Below are positions 1 through 7,916 of a stretch of DNA of 18,293 nt, piece by piece. The stretch's first letter is position 1. Each line of letters opens with the position of its first letter. The notes under the pieces are model-generated. The model was not told where the DNA came from. It saw nothing but the letters and a program-made list of their open reading frames with translations, and ran no database searches. Location: positions 1 through 18,293 of the forward strand of contig CATMRH010000013.1 of the NCBI GenBank assembly GCA_950073955.1. The letters are read 5' to 3'. The DNA is from an uncultured archaeon (GTDB lineage: Archaea > Thermoproteota > Nitrososphaeria > Nitrososphaerales > Nitrosopumilaceae). Made by a program: the position numbers and the translations under genes.

Positions 1-1536
1 TGTTGGAACCATTCCAATAAAGACTGTACCTGTACTTCCGTCAATTGAAACTGTTTCTCCTTCTTTAATGGTTATTCTATTTGCAGTGCATGTGTTATCA
101 TCATAATTAATTTTTAATTCTGCACATCCTACTATGCATGGTTTTCCCATTCCTCTTGAAACAATTGCTGCATGAGATGATTTTCCTCCTAAACTGGTCA
201 AAATTCCTTCTGCTGAGAAGAATGCGGGAACATCTTCTGGTTTTGTTTCTTTTCGTATTAGAATAATTTTTTTTCCTGCTTCTCCTAATTCTATTGCTTT
301 TTTTACGTTAAATATTACAATTCCACTTGCAGCTCCTGGAGACGCTGCAATTCCTTTTGCTAATTGTTTATAATTTTTAATCTTTGATTCATCCATTGTT
401 CTATGAAGTAATGCTTCTAATTGTTGTGCAGGAATTCTTGTAAGTGCTCTATTTTTATCAATTAATTTTTCTTTTACCATATCAACTGATGTTTTTACAA
501 GTGCCACTGCACTCATCTTTGCAGTTCTTGTTTGTAATAGATAGAATTTACCTTGTTCAATAGTAAATTCAATGTCTTGTGGTTCTCTGAAATGTTTCTC
601 TAATTTTACACATGCATTACTTAATTCTTTGTAAGATTTTGGCATATCTTTTTTTAATAAACTGATATTCTTTCCCGTTCTAACTCCTGCGACAACATCT
701 TCTCCTTGGGCATTAATTAGATATTCACCTTCCATCTCCTTTTTGCCATTACTACCATTTCTTGTAAATACAACTCCTGTTGCACTATCATCTCCCATAT
801 TTCCAAACACCATTGTGACAACATTTACTGCAGTTCCATTAGCAATGTCTTTAGTTATGTTATTTTTTTCACGATAAACTATTGCTCTTTCCCCCATCCA
901 GCTTTTGAAAACTGCCTCTATTGCTAATCCTAATTGTTCGTTAGGGGCATCTGGGAATTTTCTTTTTGCATGCATTTCGCAGATTTTTTTATATTCTGAT
1001 ACAATTTTTTTTAATGATTTAACATTTAGTTTACTGTCCTCTGTTACTCCTTGTTTGGCTTTTGCAGAATCCAATACATGATCAAATTTTTCATCATTTA
1101 CTCCAAACACAACTTTACCAAATAACTGAATAAATCTCCTATACGAATCCCATGAGAAGCGTGGATTTTTTGTTTGTTCAGCAAACCCTTCAACTGTTTT
1201 CTCATTTAACCCTAAATTCAAAATTGTGTCCATCATTCCCGGCATTGAGATAGCTGCACCAGAACGCACTGAAACTAATAATGGGTTTTTTGTTGAATTC
1301 CATTTTTTACCTGTCTTTTTTTCCATTTTTGCAATATTTTTCATTACTAATGGCATCACATCTTTGGAAAGTTTTCTATTGTTGTCATAATACTTGTTAC
1401 AAACTTCAGTTGTAATGATAAATCCTGATGGTACTGGAAGTTTTAGTTGAGTCATCTCACTTAATCCTGCACCTTTTCCGCCTAGAAGCATTCTATTTTT
1501 ACTGTCTGCTTCTTCAAACGCATAAACTGGTTTCAT
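1..1536 (-). CDS. ppdK: Pyruvate, phosphate dikinase, N-terminal 512 residues (gene runs off the left edge)
   Basis: Catalyses reversible conversion of pyruvate, ATP and phosphate to phosphoenolpyruvate, AMP and PPi; in these autotrophic archaea it would feed PEP into gluconeogenesis. Translating the minus strand from the ATG at 1534-1536 gives an open frame to the window edge. It begins MKPVYAFEEAD, and residues 18-22 plus the following glycines (LLGGKGAGLSEM) match the PPDK ATP-grasp N terminus. The phosphohistidine-domain motif GGKSSHAAIVSRGMGKP is present, with the phospho-acceptor His encoded at 172-174. This is residue 455, the same number as in the Clostridium symbiosum enzyme. The sequence then reads SIDGSTGTV, typical of the end of the central domain. 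About 360 residues of the pyruvate/PEP-binding TIM barrel lie outside the window. A TATA-like TATTAAA at 1567-1573, inside the end of tpiA, would give a leader of about 8 nt. Confidence 0.95.
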   Translation of the reverse strand, partial: MKPVYAFEEADSKNRMLLGGKGAGLSEMTQLKLPVPSGFIITTEVCNKYYDNNRKLSKDVMPLVMKNIAKMEKKTGKKWNSTKNPLLVSVRSGAAISMPGMMDTILNLGLNEKTVEGFAEQTKNPRFSWDSYRRFIQLFGKVVFGVNDEKFDHVLDSAKAKQGVTEDSKLNVKSLKKIVSEYKKICEMHAKRKFPDAPNEQLGLAIEAVFKSWMGERAIVYREKNNITKDIANGTAVNVVTMVFGNMGDDSATGVVFTRNGSNGKKEMEGEYLINAQGEDVVAGVRTGKNISLLKKDMPKSYKELSNACVKLEKHFREPQDIEFTIEQGKFYLLQTRTAKMSAVALVKTSVDMVKEKLIDKNRALTRIPAQQLEALLHRTMDESKIKNYKQLAKGIAASPGAASGIVIFNVKKAIELGEAGKKIILIRKETKPEDVPAFFSAEGILTSLGGKSSHAAIVSRGMGKPCIVGCAELKINYDDNTCTANRITIKEGETVSIDGSTGTVFIGMVPT

Positions 1537-1568
1537 TTTTACAATCAACCAATCCCAAAAAGGGGGTA

Positions 1569-2225
1569 TTAAACCATTGACTTGGCAAATTCAGTTATTA
1601 CCTTGTTCCAGTCCTTTGCCTTGATAATTCCACTTGCAACAAGAATTCCTTTAGATCCTAACTCTGCCGCTTTTGCTACATCTTCTCCTGAAACAATTCC
1701 TGCACCACAAAGTAGTTTGGTATTGTTTTTAGCACTCTTTACTGCATCTGCAGCTTTTATGATTAACCCTGGTTTTTCTTTAGATACTGCCTTCCCTGAA
1801 CCGATTAGTTCCGGTGGCTCTATTGCAATATAATTTGGATTTAGTTTTGCATATTTTCTTGCTTCTGATACATTCTTGACACATAATACTGAAATCATTT
1901 TTAATTTTTTTAATTTTGAAACAAGTTTCACAATTTCTTTGCTTGAAATTCTATGCTCACTATGATTGATAAGCGAACCACTTACTTTAGATTTTTTTAG
2001 TAATTCTGGAATTACAAAGCCTGTGGTACTGCCTACTTTGGAATCATCAATATGTTGAGCTAAAATTGGAATTGAACTGTTTGCAACTAGTGCAATAAGA
2101 TGTTGTGGCGGTGCAATTGCAATTTTTACTTTATATTTTTTAGATACTTTTTCCGCTATTTTTACAAATTTTATAATTTTATCCCCTGAAATTTCTTCAT
2201 AATTTTTACAATTAATTACAAACAT
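1569..2225 (-). CDS. tpiA: Triosephosphate isomerase
   Basis: Interconverts dihydroxyacetone phosphate and glyceraldehyde 3-phosphate in glycolysis/gluconeogenesis. The 218-residue length fits the short archaeal TPI class (bacterial enzymes are about 250). Catalytic elements are all visible: N5 and K7 in INCKNY near the N terminus, the electrophilic His88 in NHSEHR, the catalytic Glu136 in AIEPPELIGSG (which opens the flexible loop), and the phosphate-binding GAGI and VASGI segments near 174-200. It ends 32 bp before the ppdK start. A TATA-like ATTTATTTAAT at 2246-2256 lies about 26 bp upstream of the ATG, so the gene probably has its own promoter and a leaderless mRNA, although it follows the polB operon on the same strand. 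Confidence 0.95.
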   Translation of the reverse strand: MFVINCKNYEEISGDKIIKFVKIAEKVSKKYKVKIAIAPPQHLIALVANSSIPILAQHIDDSKVGSTTGFVIPELLKKSKVSGSLINHSEHRISSKEIVKLVSKLKKLKMISVLCVKNVSEARKYAKLNPNYIAIEPPELIGSGKAVSKEKPGLIIKAADAVKSAKNNTKLLCGAGIVSGEDVAKAAELGSKGILVASGIIKAKDWNKVITEFAKSMV

Positions 2226-2245
2226 CTTTCTTTGAACCTTTCTTC

Positions 2246-2256
2246 ATTTATTTAAT
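2246..2256 (-). promoter_or_regulatory. TATA box of tpiA
   Basis: AT-rich ATTTATTTAAT centred at 2251, 26 bp upstream of the tpiA ATG (2225). This spacing implies a leaderless transcript. Inferred from position only. Confidence 0.5.
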
Positions 2257-2262
2257 CCTTGA

Positions 2263-2553
2263 TTAGGATTGGTTAATTTTTGATAGTTTGTCGTATCTTT
2301 TCTTCATTGTTAGAACTATCATCATCAAAATTATTGCTGCAATATTTGTGCCTATAATATATACATCTGATACTATGATTCCATAAATTAACCATAAAAT
2401 TGCCCCAGCAGAGATAAAGATCATTAGAAATTTTGAAACGTCTTTAAGACTCTTTGTTTTATATCCCTTGTAAATTTGTTCTACCCATCCAGTTAGAATT
2501 AAAACTCCAGCAGCAGTTCCAAGTAGAGTCAGTAGAATTCCATCAACTTCCAT
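2263..2553 (-). CDS. SemiSWEET-like / PQ-loop three-helix membrane protein
   Basis: A 96-residue protein with three predicted membrane helices (about 5-24, 41-61 and 63-83). This is the single triple-helix bundle typical of SemiSWEET sugar transporters, which work as dimers. The conserved loop after helix 1 is present (GWVEQIYKGYKTKSLKDVS, family consensus PQ..K..KTKS..D.S), followed by LWLIYGI in helix 2 and an Asn (N70) at the start of helix 3. The hallmark proline of the PQ motif is replaced by Glu25, so the helix-1 hinge may behave differently. It starts 8 bp after polB and is probably the last gene of the dCMP deaminase-polB transcript, with no obvious functional link. Transport of a sugar or other small solute is a family-level inference. 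Confidence 0.82.
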   Translation of the reverse strand: MEVDGILLTLLGTAAGVLILTGWVEQIYKGYKTKSLKDVSKFLMIFISAGAILWLIYGIIVSDVYIIGTNIAAIILMMIVLTMKKRYDKLSKINQS

Positions 2554-2561
2554 ATTTTACA

Positions 2562-5126
2562 CTAACTCCAAAAGAACTCATCTAATCCAGTTTGTTTTGG
2601 CTTTCCTAAAATTGTATCAAAATCCATATCCATTGATGCTGTTATTTGTTCTAGTGTTGATTCTAAAAATTCCATATATTTTTTAGAATCAATCTCTTCT
2701 TTTTTTGCTAACTCTGCTGGCTTTACTCCTGGTTTATTTTGAATTTTGATGTATGAAATTATATCTCCTTTTTTTATCTCTCTTGTTCCTTCTAATTGTT
2801 TTGCAGCCCTGACGTGTTGAGGGATTGTTTTTACATATTCTGAAATAGCCTTACTAAGCATCACATTAAATGTCAAGTCTTCTATTGGAATTTCTTTGGC
2901 TTCTAGTCTTTTAGCACATACTTCAATCTTTTTTGTAATTTCGTTCTTTGCATTTTTGAAATCATCCATTGTTTGAACTTTGGATAATATTTCTAACAAT
3001 TCATAAAATAGTTTTTTGATAAATGCTGGTGTGTGTGATTTCTTTCCTGTAAGCCCTTTGACATCTACCTTTCCATCCTTTGTTACGCCAAAATAGTTTT
3101 TCTTTCTATCACTTAACACACAATATCTATATGTTTTATCAATCTCTAAATCTACTCCATGATCTTTCTTTGCTTGTTCAATTACTTGTTGAATCTGCTC
3201 TTCAGTTGGCTTTTTAATAAATAATGAATCCGTATCTCCATAAAGAACTTCAATACCTGTCTCTTCACATTTTTTGATTGTCTCTAAAATTGTATGTCTA
3301 CCAATTGCAGTTGTTGCTTCTGCCGCTGGAAGAAAATACAATGGGAAGATCTCTGCACCCATAACTCCATAACTTGCATTCAGAATTACTTTGAGTGCTT
3401 GACTGACTACCGTATATTGTTGTCTTTGTTCCTCAGTTAAGGTCTCTTTTTTGGATAGACTCTTGTAGTAATTTACTCTCAAGTCTCTTAATGAGCCAAT
3501 AATCATTGATGCGAGTCCGTTTTTCTTTAAACATGCCCAATGATTTGTTTGTGGAATTGTATTTTTCTTACATTCCTCGTGAGGACATCTTACTGTCTCA
3601 TATGATATGTTTCTAACTTTGATAATGCTAGGATATAGACTTGCAAAGTCCATAACAACCACATCAAAATGAATTCCTTTTTTAGGTTCAATAACAAGAC
3701 CCCCCCTGAATTTTTTATCTTTTATTACTGCATCTGATAGAACTCCTTCTGATCTTCTTTCAAGCTCTTCTCTTTTTGGAATTAAATAATTTCTTTTTCT
3801 GTGTTCATAATAGAACAAACTTCTAATCCATTGTGATACTCCCATCCTTGCAATATCGTCAATTGGCATTCTTCCAATTCTTGCAATAATTACAAGCATG
3901 TTCATTAGCAGATCATTGTTAAAGCTGGTAAGCTCGTATGTCAGAAGAGCATCATTGTAACAATAATTTGCAGTTTGATAGAGGGTTAACTGATCAAACT
4001 CTAATCCATAATCTATCTTTTCTTTGCCAAGCATAGCCTTTGAAACACTATTGAGTGAAAAGTTTGTGTATTTTTGACTGAATACATAGATTTGAAATGC
4101 GCGATTTGAAAAAGTTCTGTACAAATCAAGATGAACTCCTTTCTTTAGCGTTGCAGAATTTCTCATCATGTAGAGAGGATTCATTGAGTTTTTGATTCCG
4201 AGTCTTTCTGCTCTATTGTATAGATATGGCAAATCAAATTCATCCCCATTGTATGTAATAACAAACGGAAATTCTTTGATAATATCAAATGCATCTTGTA
4301 TCATCTCTTTTTCTTTGTCTAAATCATAGAATACAATCTTGATACTTTGGTCCAGTTCGTTTGTTCCTTCTTGAGTTCCCTCTGTTTTGAGCACAAAAAT
4401 CTGGTCAAATCCATCAGAGCCTTTGAGTCCAATGGCAGTTACTTTTTTCTCTGCAATTTTAGGATCTGGAATTCGTCCAACCGTTGATTCTACTTCAATG
4501 TCAACACTGAGTCTTTTTATTTTTGGAATTGGTTGATTTAGTAAATCGGCCCATTCTGAAACAAATTTTTTGAATTGTTCAGGATCAACCATACTTTCAC
4601 TGTCTACTTTATCCCACAGCAAACTTTTCAGTGCAATTTTAACTTCGTTTGGAATTTCTAGTTCGACTGCTTTTTGATCAAGCTTTCCATCTTTAATTTC
4701 ATAATATTTCCCAACAATTAATTTCCTATCATAAAGATAGTTTTCATAATATTTGATATCCGATTCCCAAGTCTCAATTATATTTCTAATACTTTTATCA
4801 CCTGCTGTTCCTCCAATTGCCAAAGGATCTGCAACAGTTATTTTTGACATATCAATTTCTTTATCTTTTAGTAAATCATACCGCTGCACAGTTTTGATTT
4901 CAAGAACGTCATCTCTTTCTTGAAGAAAATCTAATTCTTCTGGTGCTAATCTTGAATAGCAGTAAGGTTTGTGACCTGTTTCGTCTTTCCACAAGATGAG
5001 TTTCTGTGATTTTGGCTCATAGAATTTTAAAACTGCAGATTTTGAAATATTATCATATGCAGCTGATACCAACATTGATGGTGGCATTGATTCAATTTTT
5101 TCTGTTTCTGTTACATTTACTTGCAT
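2562..5126 (-). CDS. polB: Family B DNA polymerase (replicative/repair, PolB)
   Basis: An 854-residue DNA polymerase with proofreading. Exonuclease motifs: ExoI D209/E211 (VDIEVE), ExoII TYNGDEFD at 291-298, ExoIII YCYND at 388-392. Polymerase motifs: A, DFASLYPS at 493-500; B, LNASYG at 582-587; C, YGDTDS at 629-634 with metal ligands D631 and D633; then DRKKNY at 673-678. The C terminus ends QTGLDEFFWS. QTGLDEFF (845-852) is a canonical PIP box that docks on the PCNA clamp. Between motif A and the fingers there is a Cys/His cluster (C514-x4-C519-x9-H529-x2-C532) that could bind zinc. The start lies 4 bp after the upstream deaminase stop, so the two are co-transcribed. Exonuclease and polymerase sites both look intact. 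Confidence 0.97.
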   Translation of the reverse strand: MQVNVTETEKIESMPPSMLVSAAYDNISKSAVLKFYEPKSQKLILWKDETGHKPYCYSRLAPEELDFLQERDDVLEIKTVQRYDLLKDKEIDMSKITVADPLAIGGTAGDKSIRNIIETWESDIKYYENYLYDRKLIVGKYYEIKDGKLDQKAVELEIPNEVKIALKSLLWDKVDSESMVDPEQFKKFVSEWADLLNQPIPKIKRLSVDIEVESTVGRIPDPKIAEKKVTAIGLKGSDGFDQIFVLKTEGTQEGTNELDQSIKIVFYDLDKEKEMIQDAFDIIKEFPFVITYNGDEFDLPYLYNRAERLGIKNSMNPLYMMRNSATLKKGVHLDLYRTFSNRAFQIYVFSQKYTNFSLNSVSKAMLGKEKIDYGLEFDQLTLYQTANYCYNDALLTYELTSFNNDLLMNMLVIIARIGRMPIDDIARMGVSQWIRSLFYYEHRKRNYLIPKREELERRSEGVLSDAVIKDKKFRGGLVIEPKKGIHFDVVVMDFASLYPSIIKVRNISYETVRCPHEECKKNTIPQTNHWACLKKNGLASMIIGSLRDLRVNYYKSLSKKETLTEEQRQQYTVVSQALKVILNASYGVMGAEIFPLYFLPAAEATTAIGRHTILETIKKCEETGIEVLYGDTDSLFIKKPTEEQIQQVIEQAKKDHGVDLEIDKTYRYCVLSDRKKNYFGVTKDGKVDVKGLTGKKSHTPAFIKKLFYELLEILSKVQTMDDFKNAKNEITKKIEVCAKRLEAKEIPIEDLTFNVMLSKAISEYVKTIPQHVRAAKQLEGTREIKKGDIISYIKIQNKPGVKPAELAKKEEIDSKKYMEFLESTLEQITASMDMDFDTILGKPKQTGLDEFFWS

Positions 5127-5130
5127 TTTC

Positions 5131-5658
5131 TCACACAGAATTTTCGTATTTGCCGGCTAGCTCTTTTGCCCATTTTGCAATATTGCTTTTATCTAGTTGA
5201 ACCAATTCCACTTTTGCCTCTTTTATCAAATCAAAATCAGCTTCTGGATAAGAATCAAGACAAACAAATTTTCTAATCCCAATTGTTATTGCCATTTTAG
5301 TGCATTCTAGGCATGGAACAAACGTTGTATACAGTATTGCTCCTTTTGATCCTGCCTCAATTCCTAAAATTGCACAGTGCATTATGGCATTTGCTTCTGC
5401 GTGATTACAAAGACATCTGTCAAGTGATGCCCCTGATTCTATTTTTCCTTCCATTCTAAGTTGACATCTCTTACAACCTCCTTCAAAACAATTTTTGATT
5501 CCAGGAGGCGTTCCATTATATCCAGTTGCTAACTGTCTGTGGTTTCTAACGATTACTGCACCAACTTGTCTTGTCATGCAGTTTGAACGAAGTTTTGCCA
5601 ACTCTGCTTGCAGCATAAAGTATTCATCCCAATTTGGTCTATTGAAAGAATTGCTCAC
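5131..5658 (-). CDS. Deoxycytidylate (dCMP) deaminase family protein
   Basis: A 175-residue zinc-dependent deaminase of the dCMP deaminase/ComEB type, expected to convert dCMP to dUMP for dTTP synthesis. The catalytic signature is complete: H86-A-E88 (HAEANAI) and P-C116-x2-C119 (PCLECTK), giving the zinc ligands H86, C116 and C119 and the proton-shuttling E88. Early elements CMTRQVGAVIV and GYNGTPPG are typical of the family. Extra cysteines at C57, C62, C65, C82 and C84 probably form the second, structural zinc site found in several dCMP deaminases. It is the first gene of the operon with polB, which fits a dNTP-supply role. The ATG at 5656-5658 lies about 26 bp from a TATA-like TATATT near 5678-5685. 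Confidence 0.9.
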   Translation of the reverse strand: MSNSFNRPNWDEYFMLQAELAKLRSNCMTRQVGAVIVRNHRQLATGYNGTPPGIKNCFEGGCKRCQLRMEGKIESGASLDRCLCNHAEANAIMHCAILGIEAGSKGAILYTTFVPCLECTKMAITIGIRKFVCLDSYPEADFDLIKEAKVELVQLDKSNIAKWAKELAGKYENSV

Positions 5659-5677
5659 ACAAATCCTGTTTCTCTAC

Positions 5678-5685
5678 TCAATATA
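5678..5685 (-). promoter_or_regulatory. TATA box of the dCMP deaminase-polB operon
   Basis: Minus-strand ATATATTG-type element centred near 5682, about 25 bp upstream of the ATG at 5658. It is separate from the Hef promoter on the other side of this 140-bp divergent gap. Confidence 0.4.
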
Positions 5686-5741
5686 TGGTTCACGCTAGTT
5701 GAAATTTTGTTGTTTTATTGATGTTGATAATTGAGTAATAG

Positions 5742-5756
5742 ATAGCATTTTGCTAT
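5742..5756. promoter_or_regulatory. Dyad ATAGCA-TTT-TGCTAT upstream of the helicase gene
   Basis: Perfect 6-bp inverted repeat with a 3-nt centre, 43-57 bp upstream of the helicase ATG. It sits just upstream of a TATA-like CATAAAATC (5764-5772). The position suits an operator, or a hairpin in any transcript crossing it. No regulator is identified. Confidence 0.35.
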
Positions 5757-5798
5757 ACAAAAGCATAAAATCAATAAATTCTGATTTTTCTTTGTAGA

Positions 5799-7307
5799 AT
5801 GACTCAATACATTGAGAAAAAATATGTTCAAAAAAACTCTATAGAAAAACGAGATTATCAAGTAAATCTTGCAAATCAGGCAATTAAAGAAAATTGCATT
5901 GTGGTTTTACCTACTGGTCTTGGAAAGACTGCTATCGCACTAAATGTAATTGCAGAATATTTAGCAAAAGGAACAGGAGGGGCATTGTTTTTGGCCCCAA
6001 CTAGAGTTTTGGTACACCAACATTATGAATTCCTTAAAGCAAATCTTACTTTAGATGACATTTCATTAATTACTGGTGAAGATCCTATTCAAAAACGAAC
6101 CAAACTTTGGAGTAATAGTGTTATTTGTGCAACTCCTGAAATTACCAAAAATGATTTAGATAGACAAATTGTATCTCCTGAACAATTCAATCTTGTAGTC
6201 TTTGATGAAGTACATAGAACTGTTGGTGATTATGCTTATTCAGGAATTGCAGAACGATTCGAGAATTCTTCTGCTAGACTTATTGGACTGACTGCAACTC
6301 TTCCAAGTGAAAAAGAAAAAGCAACTGAGATTCTAACAAGGCTTAGGATTTCAAGTATAGCCGAAAGAACTGAAGACAGCCCAGACGTAAAACCATACAT
6401 CCAAGAAACTAAAACTGAATGGATTAACGTAGAACTTCCGCCAGAACTAAAATCAATTCAAACATTATTGAAATTAGCATTAAATGAAAGATATGATACT
6501 CTACAAAAGAATGGTATTCGCCTATCTGAACAACAATCACTTTCTGCTCTGCTTAGAATTAGGCAGTTTGTGTTAAGTCGGAACAGACGTTCTGCAAAAC
6601 CTCTATTCACTGCTATTAGAATTCATTATGCATTAAGTATACTTGAAGCTCATGGAATCACTCCTTTTCTAAAATTTTGTGAGCGTGCACGGAAAAAAAA
6701 GGGCGCAGGAGTCAAAGAACTTTTTGAGGTTGATCCTAATTTTACTAGGGCAGTACATCTTGCCAAAGAAGCGCAGTCAAGAGGGATTGAACATTCTAAA
6801 ATTCCTAAACTAAAAGAAATTCTTGAATCTGTTCCTGGAAAAGCTCTGATTTTTACGAGTTATCGAGACTCGGTTGATTTGATTTTCAATAAACTAACTG
6901 AGATGGGTGTTTCTGCAGGAATTTTAATTGGCAAAGCAGGTGAAACTGGACTAAAACAAAAAGAGCAGATTGAGGCTGTGCAAAAATTTAGAGATGGGGT
7001 TTTTCAAGTATTGATTGCAACACGTGTTGGCGAAGAAGGATTAGATATTGCAGAAGTGAATCAAGTAATTTTCTATGATAACGTTCCAAGCTCTATTCGA
7101 TTTATACAAAGAAGAGGTAGAACTGGACGAAAAGACACTGGTAAACTAGTAGTACTCATTGCCAAAAATACTATTGATGAGCGATACTATTGGATAGGAA
7201 AAAGAAAGATGCTAGCTGCTAAATCTATGGGCGATAAAATGACTAAAGTTTTGGAGAAAAATCAAGGAATTGAACCTGAAAAAACAGGACTAGATGCTTT
7301 TCTCTAA
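5799..7307 (+). CDS. Hef/FANCM-type superfamily 2 DNA helicase (no nuclease domain)
   Basis: A 502-residue ATP-dependent helicase expected to act on forked or stalled replication structures. Visible motifs: Q-motif-like RDYQ at 18-21, Walker A LPTGLGKT at 37-44, motif Ia APTRVLVHQH at 66-75, motif II DEVH at 136-139, motif III TAT at 165-167, and motif VI QRRGRTGR at 437-444 after a second RecA-like domain starting near 345. The helical insert between the RecA domains (about 215-335) is characteristic of Hef. Euryarchaeal Hef carries a C-terminal XPF nuclease. Here the protein stops at 502, so the nuclease must be a separate gene, as in crenarchaea. It ends KTGLDAFL, a PIP-like sequence similar to the tail of the neighbouring PolB. 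It lies divergent from the polB operon and its stop overlaps the convergent gene by 4 nt. Confidence 0.92.
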   Translation: MTQYIEKKYVQKNSIEKRDYQVNLANQAIKENCIVVLPTGLGKTAIALNVIAEYLAKGTGGALFLAPTRVLVHQHYEFLKANLTLDDISLITGEDPIQKRTKLWSNSVICATPEITKNDLDRQIVSPEQFNLVVFDEVHRTVGDYAYSGIAERFENSSARLIGLTATLPSEKEKATEILTRLRISSIAERTEDSPDVKPYIQETKTEWINVELPPELKSIQTLLKLALNERYDTLQKNGIRLSEQQSLSALLRIRQFVLSRNRRSAKPLFTAIRIHYALSILEAHGITPFLKFCERARKKKGAGVKELFEVDPNFTRAVHLAKEAQSRGIEHSKIPKLKEILESVPGKALIFTSYRDSVDLIFNKLTEMGVSAGILIGKAGETGLKQKEQIEAVQKFRDGVFQVLIATRVGEEGLDIAEVNQVIFYDNVPSSIRFIQRRGRTGRKDTGKLVVLIAKNTIDERYYWIGKRKMLAAKSMGDKMTKVLEKNQGIEPEKTGLDAFL

Positions 7308-7579
7308 TTTTTGTATTGTTTAGAAATTTGGCCAAAAATCATTTGTTTTCTCTGAATTATTTTGTTTTTCATTCTAGATTCTAAATGATGAATGCTACTA
7401 CTTTTTGCAACAAGTAAATTTTCTAGTCTAATATCAAACTGGTTTTGAAGGAAGTTTTCTGCTCCTTGAAATCCTTCTTCAAATTCCAGATTCTTAAATG
7501 TCTCTTTTGCCAAATTGTTAATGGATTTTTCTAAATATGATAAAATCTCCTCTAGTATTTTTTCTGTTAATACTGTCAT
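7304..7579 (-). CDS. Small helical protein of unknown function
   Basis: A 91-residue, almost wholly helical charged protein. I do not recognise a family. Residues 1-35 and 45-90 form amphipathic helices with Leu/Ile repeats, and the C terminus is basic (RMKNKIIQRKQ). There are no cysteines, no signal peptide and no membrane segment. It starts 12 bp after the parvulin stop, so it probably shares that transcript. Its TAG stop overlaps the helicase TAA stop tail-to-tail (CTAA at 7304-7307). The acceptable codon pattern and operon position support a real gene; the function is unknown. Confidence 0.6.
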   Translation of the reverse strand: MTVLTEKILEEILSYLEKSINNLAKETFKNLEFEEGFQGAENFLQNQFDIRLENLLVAKSSSIHHLESRMKNKIIQRKQMIFGQISKQYKN

Positions 7580-7591
7580 ATCAACAATAAG

Positions 7592-7870
7592 TTATGCAAA
7601 TCTTTTGATGATGTGATACCCAAATTCTGTTTTAACAGGTTCTGAAATTTCTCCAATTTGTAGTTTGAATGCAACTTGCTCAAATGACTTTACCATCATA
7701 CCTTTTGTAAAATAGCCTAAATTCCCATCTTTTTTTGCACTGCCTGAATCAATTGACAACTCTTTTGCCAATCTTCCAAATTTTTCACCCTTTTTGATTC
7801 TCTCTACAATGGCAAGTGATTCACTTTGTTTTTCAACTAGAATATGGGCGCATTTAATCTTGACAGGCAA
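7592..7870 (-). CDS. Parvulin-type peptidyl-prolyl cis-trans isomerase (CsPin/NmPin-like)
   Basis: A single-domain parvulin of 92 residues that catalyses prolyl isomerisation in protein folding. Landmarks: H9 in CAHILV, D41 in SIDSGSAKKDG, the FTKGMMVKSFE stretch (54-64) and the second active-site His86 in EFGYHIIKR. Length and sequence closely resemble the stand-alone thaumarchaeal parvulins CsPin and NmPin, whose structures are known. A family-level report places NmPin at the membrane through a lysine patch, and this protein is also Lys-rich on one side. The start is TTG (7868-7870); no in-frame ATG precedes it. A TATA-like ATTAAGAA at about 7894-7901 would put transcription at or within a few bases of that TTG, so it is probably leaderless. 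It is followed by the helical gene at 7579. Confidence 0.93.
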   Translation of the reverse strand: MPVKIKCAHILVEKQSESLAIVERIKKGEKFGRLAKELSIDSGSAKKDGNLGYFTKGMMVKSFEQVAFKLQIGEISEPVKTEFGYHIIKRFA

Positions 7871-7916
7871 TACATTTTACGATTTTTTTCTGTTTCTTAA
7901 TTGTTTTCTTTGAATT

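Noticed and set aside
1582..1833. Plus-strand ORF of 83 codons inside tpiA
   Set aside because: Antisense shadow of a clear triosephosphate isomerase; no family resemblance.
5006..5698. Plus-strand ORFs antisense to the polB 5' end and the dCMP deaminase
   Set aside because: They lie opposite well-supported catalytic domains and read as low-complexity hydrophobic shadows.
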